Positions 1 through 6,663 of a DNA stretch of 8,080 nucleotides are shown here, one piece after another (within the stretch, counting starts at the first letter, position 1; every line of letters starts with the position of its first letter). Made by a program: the position numbers and the translations under genes. The stretch is from an uncultured Bacilli bacterium (GTDB lineage: Bacteria > Bacillota_I > Bacilli_A > RF39 > UBA660). The stretch lies in the NCBI GenBank assembly GCA_934101235.1, contig CAKORH010000039.1, forward strand, positions 1-8,080, given 5' to 3'. The notes beneath the pieces are model-generated. The model was not told where the DNA came from, ran no database searches, and saw only the letters and a list, made by a program, of their open reading frames with translations.

Positions 1-124
1 AGAATATGGTATGCCTCCTGCTGGTGGTATTGGATATGGAATAGATAGATTATGTATGTTATTTACTGAACAAGAATCTATTAGAGATGTAATTTTATTT
101 CCAACAATGAAAAATAGAAATTAA
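1..124 (+). CDS. lysS: Lysyl-tRNA synthetase, class II, C-terminal end (partial)
   Basis: The last 40 codons of a class II lysyl-tRNA synthetase, which charges tRNA-Lys with lysine in the cytoplasm. The frame opens at base 2 and stops with TAA at 122-124. The peptide begins EYGMPPAGGIGYGIDRL, which is the class II motif 3 region (the GxGIDR arginine contacts ATP), and ends with the LysS-typical IRDVILFPTMKN tail. The close relatives AspS and AsnS share the fold, but the MPP-GG-GIGIDRL and DVILFPTM combination is that of LysS. Everything upstream lies outside the window, so start, promoter and operon partners cannot be seen. It is followed directly by a terminator, so it is the last gene of its transcript. 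Confidence 0.93.
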   Translation, partial: EYGMPPAGGIGYGIDRLCMLFTEQESIRDVILFPTMKNRN

Positions 125-132
125 ATATTTGG

Positions 133-163
133 ACGTACTTTTTGTACGTTTTTTTCTTTTTTT
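133..163 (+). terminator. Rho-independent terminator after lysS
   Basis: A perfect 6-bp stem (ACGTAC at 133-138 with GTACGT at 144-149) around a five-T loop runs straight into a T-rich tract (150-163, broken by one C). It sits 8 nt after the lysS stop codon and separates lysS from the transporter gene. Confidence 0.85.
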
Positions 164-203
164 AATGTTTATGATGAATAAAAATGGATTTTTTTGTTAT
201 TTT

Positions 204-254
204 TTGAGAAATTTTGGTGAAAATAACTATAAATCCGTTAAATTATGCTATAAT
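204..254 (+). promoter_or_regulatory. Candidate promoter(s) for the transporter gene
   Basis: Two overlapping sigma-A-type options. The first is an extended -10, TGC followed by TATAAT (246-254), without a recognisable -35; it would start transcription near 261, giving a leader of about 14 nt that begins at the Shine-Dalgarno site. The second is TTGAGA (204-209), an 18-nt spacer, then TATAAA (228-233), giving a leader of about 35 nt. I slightly favour the extended -10 because its 20-nt distance to the ATG matches three other genes in this window. Both may be used. Confidence 0.6.
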
Positions 255-274
255 GGTCATGAGGAGGTTAGAGA

Positions 275-1849
275 ATGAAAAAGAGTCAATTGATTCTTGC
301 AATTGCAGGAGTTTTGTCATTGATTGTTGGTTTATTTACATCATTATACTATTTAGATTTACTAGGTTTATTATTTTTACTTTCTATAGTAGTTTTAAAA
401 AGTGAAAAATATGATTTATTAAAATTGTCTCTTGGTATGGTTTTGATTTGTTTCTTGTTAACATGGATAATACCAAAAGCTGATTTTAGTACTGGTAAGT
501 ATGCAGTTGGTGAAATAACAAGAATGGGTATATTTGATTTATTTACTGATGGATTAGCTACTACAATATATTATTTCTTTATGATGGCTACATTCATTTT
601 AGTTCTTGGAGCATTTTATCAATTCTTATCTAAATTAGATGCTTATCAAAAACTAACAAGTTCAATAGCAGAAAAAATTAAAGGAAAGGAAATAATTTTT
701 TCAGTAATAATTAGTTTTATAATTGCTGTATTATCAAGTATTACTAATGAACAATATGTTATAATTGCATTTATACCATTTATTATAACTATATTAGATA
801 AAGCTGGTATGAATAAAATGTCAACATTTGTTACTACTTTTGGAGCAATATTAGTTGGTATTTTAGGATCTATAGTTAGTACTAAAATAGTTGGAATGAA
901 TGTTCAATATTTTCAATTAGCATATACATATCGTTTAAAAACAAAAATAGCATTCTTCTTAGTAATCTTTGTTATTTATACTATATTTAATATATTATAT
1001 TTAAGAAAAAATACAGTTAAAGTAGCTAAAGTTAAATCTACAAAAACTAAGAAATCACAAAAAGAAACTAAAGAAGAAGTTGCTGTTACTGATAGTATAG
1101 ATTTATTTGAAAATAAAGATGCAGATAGTAAAAATGCTAATACTATTCCATTAGTTATAGTTGGTATATTACTTTTAATAGTTTCTATATTAGCATATTT
1201 ACCATGGACTACAGTATTTAATGTATCTTGGTTTACTGATGCTTATAATTGGTTTATAGAATTTAAATTATTTGGTGCGCCTATATTTAGTTATATTTTT
1301 GGTAGTCAATTACAAGAATTTGGTAATTGGACATTAATTACTATGCAAATAGTAATGATTATAACTATGTTAATATTACAATTATGTTATAGAGTTAATA
1401 TTAATGATTTTGTTGAATCAATTTCTGAAGGTGTTAAAAAAGTTAGTAAATTAGTAATGTTAGTAATAATAAGTTATAGCATTTTAGTATTAACTGTTGT
1501 ATTCCCAGTTATACCAACTATAGTAAATAAAGTATTAACTACTAAATTTAATGTATTTAATAGTTTAGTTTCAGGTATGATTGCTGGATTATTTAATGCT
1601 GATTATCAATATGCTGTTAATTTACTATATTATAATTTCTATGAATTATATCCAAATAACTTAAAAGTTGTTTCAGTTATATTACAATCTACTTATGGTT
1701 TAATGTCATTTATTACTCCAGCAAGTGCAATATTATTTGTTGGTTTAAGATATTTAAACATTAGCTATAAAGAATATATGAAATATATTTGGAAATTCTT
1801 ATTAGCAGCTTTTGTTCTTGTAATCGCATTGGCATTTTTTGTAATGTAA
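275..1849 (+). CDS. YfcC/DcuC-like multi-pass membrane transporter, substrate unknown
   Basis: A 524-residue integral membrane protein with roughly 11-13 hydrophobic segments. LLTWIIPKADF at 61-71, followed by a G-rich FDLF segment near 85-93, matches the LTWIIPAGxF...FDLF signature of the YfcC family of the ion-transporter (ArsB/NhaD, DcuC-like) superfamily. The C-terminal stretch FITPASAILFVGLRYLNISY (479-498) matches that family's NPTSGxLMAxLxxAGIPY region. YfcC relatives are annotated as C4-dicarboxylate or basic amino-acid carriers, but the substrate cannot be read from sequence. Oddities are about 50 extra N-terminal residues with two hydrophobic segments before the LTWIIP motif, and a charged Lys/Glu-rich linker at about 244-280 between the two membrane halves, probably cytoplasmic. 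GAGGAGG at 261-267 lies 7 nt before the ATG and fixes the start. The gene has its own promoter and terminator and looks monocistronic. Confidence 0.8.
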   Translation: MKKSQLILAIAGVLSLIVGLFTSLYYLDLLGLLFLLSIVVLKSEKYDLLKLSLGMVLICFLLTWIIPKADFSTGKYAVGEITRMGIFDLFTDGLATTIYYFFMMATFILVLGAFYQFLSKLDAYQKLTSSIAEKIKGKEIIFSVIISFIIAVLSSITNEQYVIIAFIPFIITILDKAGMNKMSTFVTTFGAILVGILGSIVSTKIVGMNVQYFQLAYTYRLKTKIAFFLVIFVIYTIFNILYLRKNTVKVAKVKSTKTKKSQKETKEEVAVTDSIDLFENKDADSKNANTIPLVIVGILLLIVSILAYLPWTTVFNVSWFTDAYNWFIEFKLFGAPIFSYIFGSQLQEFGNWTLITMQIVMIITMLILQLCYRVNINDFVESISEGVKKVSKLVMLVIISYSILVLTVVFPVIPTIVNKVLTTKFNVFNSLVSGMIAGLFNADYQYAVNLLYYNFYELYPNNLKVVSVILQSTYGLMSFITPASAILFVGLRYLNISYKEYMKYIWKFLLAAFVLVIALAFFVM

Positions 1850-1853
1850 AATT

Positions 1854-1878
1854 GAGAATAGAGATATTCTCTTTTTTT
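1854..1878 (+). terminator. Rho-independent terminator after the transporter gene
   Basis: A perfect 7-bp stem (GAGAATA 1854-1860 with TATTCTC 1865-1871), a 4-nt GAGA loop, then seven Ts. It begins 4 nt after the transporter stop codon and insulates the pheST leader from upstream transcription. Confidence 0.9.
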
Positions 1879-1921
1879 GTAGAAAAATATTTTGGAAAAA
1901 TATTTTTATGCTTGAATGATA

Positions 1922-1927
1922 TATAAT
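1922..1927 (+). promoter_or_regulatory. -10 box of the pheST promoter
   Basis: TATAAT at 1922-1927 with no good -35 at 16-18 nt (TTGGAA at 1892-1897 is 24 nt away). The predicted start near 1934 falls about 6 nt before the first base of the T-box Stem I, and the upstream terminator means a promoter is needed here. A second TATAAT at 1977-1982 lies inside Stem I and is probably not a promoter, because starting there would cut off the 5' side of the helix. Confidence 0.6.
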
Positions 1928-1933
1928 AGTGTG

Positions 1934-2167
1934 TTAGAATAACACTTGTAATACATTGATTATGTCTAGTATTTTATATAATGTCTTTTAAAGAGAAAAA
2001 TTGTCATTGGCTGAGAGCAATTTAAAGATAATATAAAAGAAGTTTCAACATAGGAGTGTTAATCGTAGATCTTGCGTTAAAGATATGAGTGCTAGTTTTA
2101 TTACTAGAACAAAGGTGGTACCGCGGAATTATACAGTGTTTCGTCCTTTATGGATGGCACTGTTTTT
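1934..2167 (+). promoter_or_regulatory. T-box leader, tRNA-Phe responsive, controlling pheST
   Basis: A cis-acting RNA that senses uncharged tRNA-Phe and permits read-through into pheST. Stem I closes with TAACACT (1940-1946) against AGTGTTA (2055-2061). A short helix, TGT 1947-1949 with ACA 2048-2050, leads to the specifier loop, whose 3' side holds TTC (2044-2046), a Phe codon matching anticodon GAA, followed by the usual purine A2047. A distal AAAGAGA bulge and a GGCTGAGAGC apical segment are present (about 1990-2018). Stem III is ATCTT/AAGAT (2069-2084). The T-box motif AAGGTGGTACCGCGG is at 2112-2126. The antiterminator pairs AAAGG 2111-2115 with CCTTT 2145-2149 and GCG 2123-2125 with CGT 2142-2144, leaving the bulge TGGTACC. 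Its TGGT (2116-2119) pairs with a tRNA 3' end ACCA, consistent with discriminator A73 of tRNA-Phe. The downstream genes confirm the specificity. Confidence 0.96.
2133..2167 (+). terminator. T-box-controlled conditional terminator of pheST
   Basis: ACAGTG (2133-2138) pairs with CACTGT (2158-2163), and CGTCC (2142-2146) with GGATG (2152-2156, one G-T wobble), followed by Ts to 2167. Bases 2142-2149 belong to the antiterminator when uncharged tRNA-Phe is bound, so the two folds exclude each other: terminator when charged, antiterminator when uncharged. Confidence 0.92.
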
Positions 2168-2187
2168 ATATGAAAGGAAAGATTAAT

Positions 2188-3240
2188 ATGTATAATGATA
2201 AGATAGGTGAAGTATTAAATGAAATTAAAGATTTGTTTAACAATATAACTGATAAGAAAATTTTAGAAGATATTAAAAACAAATATATTGGTAAGTCTGG
2301 AAAAATAACTTTATTACAACAATTAATAAAGGAAATACCAAAGGATGAAAAAAGAGATTTTGGTATAAAATTAAATGAATTAAAAACTAAATTCAATGAA
2401 GCTTATTCTAAAATTATGAATGATATTGAATTAAAAGAAATTAATAATAAGTTAGAAAGTGAAAGAATAGATGTTACTTTACCTAGTAAAAAAGTTAAAA
2501 GAGGAAGTATACATCCTATGACTAGAATACAAGAAGAATTCGAAGACATATTTACTTCTATGGGCTATACGGTTTATGATGGACCAGAAATTGAAAGTGA
2601 TGAAAATTGTTTTCAAAAATTAAATTTACCAAAAGGACATCCTGCTAGAGATGCTCAAGATACTTTTTATTTAAAAGATGAATATGAAAAGTTTTTAATT
2701 AGAAGTCAAACTTCTACTGCACAAGTTAGAGCAATGGAAGCTAATACTGATAAAGGTCCTTTAAGAATAGTTTGTCCTGGTAAGGTTTATAGAAGAGATG
2801 AAGATGCAACTCATAGTCATCAATTTATGCAAATTGAAGGATTAGTTATTGACAAAGATATTTCTATGGCTGATCTAAAAGGTACTTTAGAATTATTTTG
2901 TAAGAAGATATTAGGAAAAAAAACTAAAGTAAGATTTAGACCTAGTTTCTTCCCATTTACAGAACCAAGTGTAGAAGTAGATGTATCTTGCTTTAAATGT
3001 GGTGGTAAAGGATGTAATTTATGTAAACAAACTGGTTGGATTGAAGTATTAGGTGCTGGTATGGTACATCCTAATGTACTTGAAATGTGTGGTTATGATA
3101 GTAATGTTTATCAAGGTTTTGCATTTGGTACTGGTTTAGATAGATTTGCTATGTTTAAATATGGAATTCCAGATATTAGAACTATATATGGAAATGATAT
3201 TAGATTTTTAAATCAATTTGATAGAAAGGATGAAGATTAA
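2188..3240 (+). CDS. pheS: Phenylalanyl-tRNA synthetase alpha subunit
   Basis: The 350-residue catalytic subunit of the cytoplasmic alpha2-beta2 enzyme that joins phenylalanine to tRNA-Phe. Residues 1-90 form the charged N-terminal arm expected to be the tRNA-binding coiled coil. Class II motif 1 lies near GSIHPMTRIQEEF (106-118); the GHPARD signature is at 130-135. Motif 2 is YRRDEDATHSHQFMQIEG (201-218) and motif 3 is FGTGLDRFAMFKYGIPDIR (323-341). FPFTEPSVEVDV (265-276) forms part of the amino-acid pocket. Four cysteines (278, 281, 286, 289) form the CxxC-GGKGC-xxC cluster common in bacterial PheS. The start is the ATG at 2188, with AAAGGA (2173-2178) 9 nt upstream; an in-frame ATG at 2170 lacks a site and lies next to the conditional terminator. 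Length is normal. First gene of the T-box-controlled pheS-pheT operon. Confidence 0.97.
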   Translation: MYNDKIGEVLNEIKDLFNNITDKKILEDIKNKYIGKSGKITLLQQLIKEIPKDEKRDFGIKLNELKTKFNEAYSKIMNDIELKEINNKLESERIDVTLPSKKVKRGSIHPMTRIQEEFEDIFTSMGYTVYDGPEIESDENCFQKLNLPKGHPARDAQDTFYLKDEYEKFLIRSQTSTAQVRAMEANTDKGPLRIVCPGKVYRRDEDATHSHQFMQIEGLVIDKDISMADLKGTLELFCKKILGKKTKVRFRPSFFPFTEPSVEVDVSCFKCGGKGCNLCKQTGWIEVLGAGMVHPNVLEMCGYDSNVYQGFAFGTGLDRFAMFKYGIPDIRTIYGNDIRFLNQFDRKDED

Positions 3241-3241
3241 T

Positions 3242-5614
3242 ATGTTATTAAGTAGAAAATTTGTTAGTGATTATATTGATTTACCTAGTGATTTAACTAT
3301 TAAGCAAATTGCAGAAGATATGACAAATGTTGGTAATGAATATGATAGTGCTAATAGTTTGATTAATTGTACTAATTTAATAGTTGGTAAAGTAATTAAA
3401 TGTGATAATCATCCTGATAGTGATCATTTACATGTATGTAAAGTTGATGTAGGTAGTGAAGTATTAAATATTGTCTGTGGTGCTCCTAATGTACGTAAAG
3501 ATATAAAAGTTATAGTTGCATTGCCTGGGGCAATATTACCTGGTGGTGAAATAAAACGTGGTGTTATTCGTGGAGTAGAAAGTAACGGAATGTTATGTTC
3601 AATTCAAGAATTAGGATTAGATAATAAATTTTTAAGTGAAAAAGATAAGAATGGAATACATGAATTAAATGATGATGTTGAAATAGGTAGTGATCCTATA
3701 AAAGCATTAGGTTTAGATGATGAAGTAATTGATTTTGAATTAACTAGTAATAGAGGAGATTTATTAAGTATTCTAGGTATGGCTTACGAATTAGGAGCTA
3801 TTTATAAGAAACAAGTAAAAGATATAGATTTAAAATATGAAACATTAAAAGATAATGTTAATGATGTATTTAAAGTAGATGTAAAAACTGATGATTGTAA
3901 TTTATTTTTAGCAAAAAAAGTTATTAATGTTGAAATAAAAGAAAGTCCAGAATTTATCAAAAACAGATTAATAGCAAGTGGAATTAGACCAATAAATAAT
4001 GTTGTTGATATATCTAATTATGTAATGTTAGAAACTGGGCAACCTTTACATTTTTATGATGCAGATAGATTAGGTAATAAAATAATTGTAAGAAATGCTA
4101 TAGAGAATGAAGAATTAGTTACATTAGATAATAATAAAAGAATTTTATCTAGTGAAGACATTGTTATTGCTAATGATAATGAAGCTGTTGGACTTGCTGG
4201 AGTTATGGGAGGTTTATCTACAGAGGTAGAAAATGATACTAAAAATATTATTATAGAGTCTGCTATATTTGATAGTGTTAAAATACGTAAAACTTCTAAA
4301 AAAATATTAAGAAGTGAAGCAAGTAATAGATTTGAAAAGGGTATTGATCCAAATAGAACTTATATGGCTATTGATAGAGCATGTACGTTATTAAATAAAT
4401 ATGCTAATGCTAGTATTTTAAGTGATACGGTAATTTATGATAATATAGATAAAAATAGTAAGACTATAGATATTACTATAGAAAAAATTAATAAAGTATT
4501 AGGTATAAATATAAGTGTTGAAGAAGTAATTGATATATTTAAGGCATTAGGTTTTGATGTTCAAGATAATAAGGATTATTTAAGTGTGATAGTACCTACT
4601 AGAAGATTAGATATAAAGATTAAAGAAGATTTAATAGAAGAAGTAGGCAGAATATATGGTATGGATAAAATAGAAGGTAAATTACCTATATTTGAATCTA
4701 AACTAGGTTATTATGATAAAACAAAAAGAGCTATAAAAAGAAAATTGGCTGATTTAGGTTTAAATGAAACTTTATCTTATTCTTTAATTCCTATTACAGA
4801 AGTTCATAAATATACTGTAGATGATTTTACTGAAGTATCTTTAGATTATCCTATGAGTGAAGATAGAAATACTTTAAGATATAGTTTACTTTATTCTTTG
4901 AAACAAATATATGATTATAATAATGCTAGAAATAATAGTGATATTTCTATATTTGAAATAGGTAAATCATTTTATAAAGAAGATGGTATTTATAAAGAAA
5001 GTAATAAACTTGCTATATTAATGTCTGGTAATTATTATGAAGGTATTAATAAAGTTAATGTAGATTTTTATATATTAAAAGGTGTAGTAGAAGAATTATT
5101 AGATTATTTAGGTTTTGGTGGTCGATATAGTTTAGATACAGAATCTGATTTGCCAACTGAATTACATCCTGGACAAAGTGCTAATATAAATGTACAAGGT
5201 AAAAAGTTAGGAATAATAGGTAAATTACATCCTAATGTTAGTAAGAAAGATGTATTTGTTTTTGAAATAGATTTAGACAAATTATTGAGTTTGCATCCAA
5301 CTAGAATGAGTTATAAAGATATTCCTAAGTTTCCATCTATAGAAAAAGATTTAGCGTTTGTTGTTGATAAAGATATTAATAGTATAGAAATTGAAAAATT
5401 GATTAAGAAAATTGGTGGAAAATTATTAGTTGATGTATCTGTATTTGATTTATATGTTGGAGATAAAATTGAAAAAAATAAAAAGAGTATTGCATATAAA
5501 TTAGTATTTAGAGATAATAATCGTACATTAACTGAAGATGAAGTAATGGTATTATTTAATAATATTATAATTAATGTTGAAAATAAATTTAATGCTAGAG
5601 TTAGAGATAAATAA
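3242..5614 (+). CDS. pheT: Phenylalanyl-tRNA synthetase beta subunit
   Basis: The 790-residue beta subunit, which partners PheS, binds tRNA-Phe and edits misactivated tyrosine. Domains in order: an N-terminal B1 segment (MLLSRKFVSDYIDLP); an EMAP/Trbp-type tRNA-binding OB fold about 43-150 (HPDSDHLHVCKVDVG, IVCGAPNV, GVESNGMLCS); the B3/B4 editing region about 210-390 (GQPLHFYDADRL near 266, GLAGVMGG near 327); the B5 domain about 400-475, ending in VPTRRLDI; the catalytic-like core (EEVGRIYGMDKIEGKLP, LHPGQSA, GKLHP); and a ferredoxin-fold anticodon-binding domain from about 697 (FPSIEKDLAFVVD) to the end. All parts of the long bacterial form are present. The start at 3242 is one base after the pheS stop, with AAAGGATG (3224-3231) inside the pheS end as its site, so translation is probably coupled. 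A terminator follows 6 nt after the stop. Confidence 0.97.
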   Translation: MLLSRKFVSDYIDLPSDLTIKQIAEDMTNVGNEYDSANSLINCTNLIVGKVIKCDNHPDSDHLHVCKVDVGSEVLNIVCGAPNVRKDIKVIVALPGAILPGGEIKRGVIRGVESNGMLCSIQELGLDNKFLSEKDKNGIHELNDDVEIGSDPIKALGLDDEVIDFELTSNRGDLLSILGMAYELGAIYKKQVKDIDLKYETLKDNVNDVFKVDVKTDDCNLFLAKKVINVEIKESPEFIKNRLIASGIRPINNVVDISNYVMLETGQPLHFYDADRLGNKIIVRNAIENEELVTLDNNKRILSSEDIVIANDNEAVGLAGVMGGLSTEVENDTKNIIIESAIFDSVKIRKTSKKILRSEASNRFEKGIDPNRTYMAIDRACTLLNKYANASILSDTVIYDNIDKNSKTIDITIEKINKVLGINISVEEVIDIFKALGFDVQDNKDYLSVIVPTRRLDIKIKEDLIEEVGRIYGMDKIEGKLPIFESKLGYYDKTKRAIKRKLADLGLNETLSYSLIPITEVHKYTVDDFTEVSLDYPMSEDRNTLRYSLLYSLKQIYDYNNARNNSDISIFEIGKSFYKEDGIYKESNKLAILMSGNYYEGINKVNVDFYILKGVVEELLDYLGFGGRYSLDTESDLPTELHPGQSANINVQGKKLGIIGKLHPNVSKKDVFVFEIDLDKLLSLHPTRMSYKDIPKFPSIEKDLAFVVDKDINSIEIEKLIKKIGGKLLVDVSVFDLYVGDKIEKNKKSIAYKLVFRDNNRTLTEDEVMVLFNNIIINVENKFNARVRDK

Positions 5615-5620
5615 TTTATA

Positions 5621-5663
5621 AACTGTTGAGAAATTATATAGTTTCTTTTCTTAACAGTTTTTT
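5621..5663 (+). terminator. Rho-independent terminator of the pheST operon
   Basis: A 13-bp stem (5621-5633 with 5647-5659, one G-T wobble) with a 13-nt loop ends in a six-T run (5658-5663). This is the strongest hairpin in the window and ends the pheST transcript 6 nt after the pheT stop codon. Confidence 0.92.
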
Positions 5664-5711
5664 ATTTGTGTGTTTTAAAAAACGATTATGTCAACCAGTT
5701 TCTTTTTTTTC

Positions 5712-5740
5712 TTGTTTAATATTTATTAGCATTATATACT
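5712..5740 (+). promoter_or_regulatory. Promoter of the dCMP deaminase / zinc-ribbon unit
   Basis: TTGTTT (5712-5717), a 17-nt spacer, then TATACT (5735-5740). It lies between the pheST terminator and the next gene. The predicted start near 5747 gives a leader of about 14 nt that begins at the GTGGAG Shine-Dalgarno site (5745-5750). Confidence 0.7.
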
Positions 5741-5760
5741 TAAAGTGGAGATGTGTAATC

Positions 5761-6264
5761 ATGAAAAAAATTAATAAACAAAATAAATCTTATTTAAGTT
5801 GGGATGAATATTTTATGGGAGTTGCTATGCTTTCTAGTATGAGAAGTAAAGATCCTAATACTAGAGTTGGAGCATGTATAGTTAGTAATGATAATAGAAT
5901 ATTATCTATGGGATATAATGGAACTCCTAATGGATATAAAGATGATGTATTTCCATGGGATAGAGAAGGAGATGCAGTTAATACAAAATATTTTTATGTA
6001 TGCCATTCTGAATTAAATGCAATATTAAATTATGCTGGAAGTAGAAGTAATTTAGTAGGTAGCAAATTGTATGTTACGTTGTTTCCATGTAATGAATGTG
6101 CTAAGGTTGTAGTACAAAGTGGTATAAAAGAAGTTATTTATTTGTCTGATAAATATCATGGTACTGATGCTACAATAGTTAGTAAAAAGATATTTGATGT
6201 ATGTGGTGTTAAATATAGAAAATTCGTTCCTAAAGAAAATATAGAAATTAATTTTGAGGCATAG
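5761..6264 (+). CDS. Deoxycytidylate (dCMP) deaminase, eukaryotic DCTD-like
   Basis: A 167-residue zinc enzyme expected to deaminate dCMP to dUMP, the substrate of thymidylate synthase. The zinc site is CHSELNAI (H82 as ligand, E84 as proton shuttle) plus FPCNEC (C110, C113). Substrate-loop motifs RSKDPN (28-33), VGACIV (36-41), GYNGTPNG (51-58), DDVFPW (61-66) and SDKYH (129-133) all match the vertebrate DCTD type as I remember it, far more closely than the Bacillus ComEB type. Ser replaces the usual Ala in the HAE motif, while the catalytic residues are kept. The start at 5761 is set by GTGGAG 10 nt upstream and by the conserved N-terminus; the open frame extends upstream only into the pheST terminator region. 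The downstream gene begins one base after its TAG stop. No allosteric dCTP site can be assigned confidently by eye. Confidence 0.93.
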   Translation: MKKINKQNKSYLSWDEYFMGVAMLSSMRSKDPNTRVGACIVSNDNRILSMGYNGTPNGYKDDVFPWDREGDAVNTKYFYVCHSELNAILNYAGSRSNLVGSKLYVTLFPCNECAKVVVQSGIKEVIYLSDKYHGTDATIVSKKIFDVCGVKYRKFVPKENIEINFEA

Positions 6265-6265
6265 A

Positions 6266-6649
6266 ATGAATTGTAATAAATGTGGTTTTAACAATAATAT
6301 AAATAATAAGTATTGTATTAATTGTGGTAATCTTTTATATAATGCTAATAAAGAAATTAGTTTTATGTTGGGTATTGTTTGTATAATAAGTGCTCTTTTA
6401 TTTAATGTAGTATGTTTTATACCGGGTATTATAAGTATAATTTATTCTTTTAAATATAAAAAAGATAGTGGTAAGTATGGTATTGGGTTTGGTTTAAGTA
6501 TTGGTGGTATGGTTTATAGTTTAATCATTTTAATTATATCGGTTTTATTATTTCTTGCTTTAATTAATACTTCTACAGATTATAATACTAATGATGATAC
6601 TTTAGAGAATGTTAACGTTCAATATAATGATGATTTGATACATTTATAA
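6266..6649 (+). CDS. Zinc-ribbon membrane protein (DUF4190-like), function unknown
   Basis: A 127-residue protein. The N-terminus is a compact zinc ribbon with Cys3-x2-Cys6 and Cys17-x2-Cys20 (CNKCG...CINCG). Hydrophobic residues follow at about 31-62, a short loop KYKKDSGKYG, then residues 71-101, giving two to four membrane segments of DUF4190-like pattern (IGFGLSIGGMVYSLIILII). The last 27 residues are Asn/Asp-rich and hydrophilic. Proteins of this build are common in Bacillota and usually uncharacterised, so I assign no function. The start at 6266 is one base after the dCMP deaminase stop; GAGG (6256-6259) inside that gene lies 6 nt before the ATG. An in-frame ATG at 6254 would overlap the upstream gene and has a poorer site. 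Co-transcription is likely, though shared function does not follow. The stop codon lies in the terminator hairpin and overlaps the 3' end of the convergent gene. Confidence 0.82.
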   Translation: MNCNKCGFNNNINNKYCINCGNLLYNANKEISFMLGIVCIISALLFNVVCFIPGIISIIYSFKYKKDSGKYGIGFGLSIGGMVYSLIILIISVLLFLALINTSTDYNTNDDTLENVNVQYNDDLIHL

Positions 6650-6663
6650 TGTATCATTTTTTT
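6636..6663 (+). terminator. Terminator hairpin shared by convergent genes
   Basis: A perfect 8-bp stem, TGATACAT (6636-6643) with ATGTATCA (6649-6656), loop TTATA, then seven Ts on the plus strand. The plus-strand stop (6647-6649) and the minus-strand stop (6644-6646) both fall in or beside the loop. On the minus strand only a weak U-run follows, so it is a good terminator mainly for the plus-strand unit. Confidence 0.85.

Noticed and set aside
165..278. A 37-codon plus-strand frame whose TGA overlaps the transporter ATG as ATGA, looking like a coupled upstream ORF
   Set aside because: No Shine-Dalgarno site before it, it starts right after the lysS terminator, and both transporter promoter candidates lie inside it; the ATGA overlap is probably chance.
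214..405. A 63-codon plus-strand frame overlapping the transporter start
   Set aside because: It lies mostly in another frame of the transporter gene, has no ribosome site and no protein-like pattern.
1977..1982. Second TATAAT as the pheST promoter
   Set aside because: It lies within T-box Stem I; starting after it would remove the 5' strand of the helix that closes the specifier region.
2166..2396. Minus-strand frame antisense to the start of pheS
   Set aside because: Shadow of pheS; Phe/Ile/Ser-rich antisense of a Lys-rich arm, with no ribosome site.
6052..6294. Minus-strand frame antisense to the end of the dCMP deaminase gene
   Set aside because: Shadow frame; no family pattern and it crosses two well-supported plus-strand genes.
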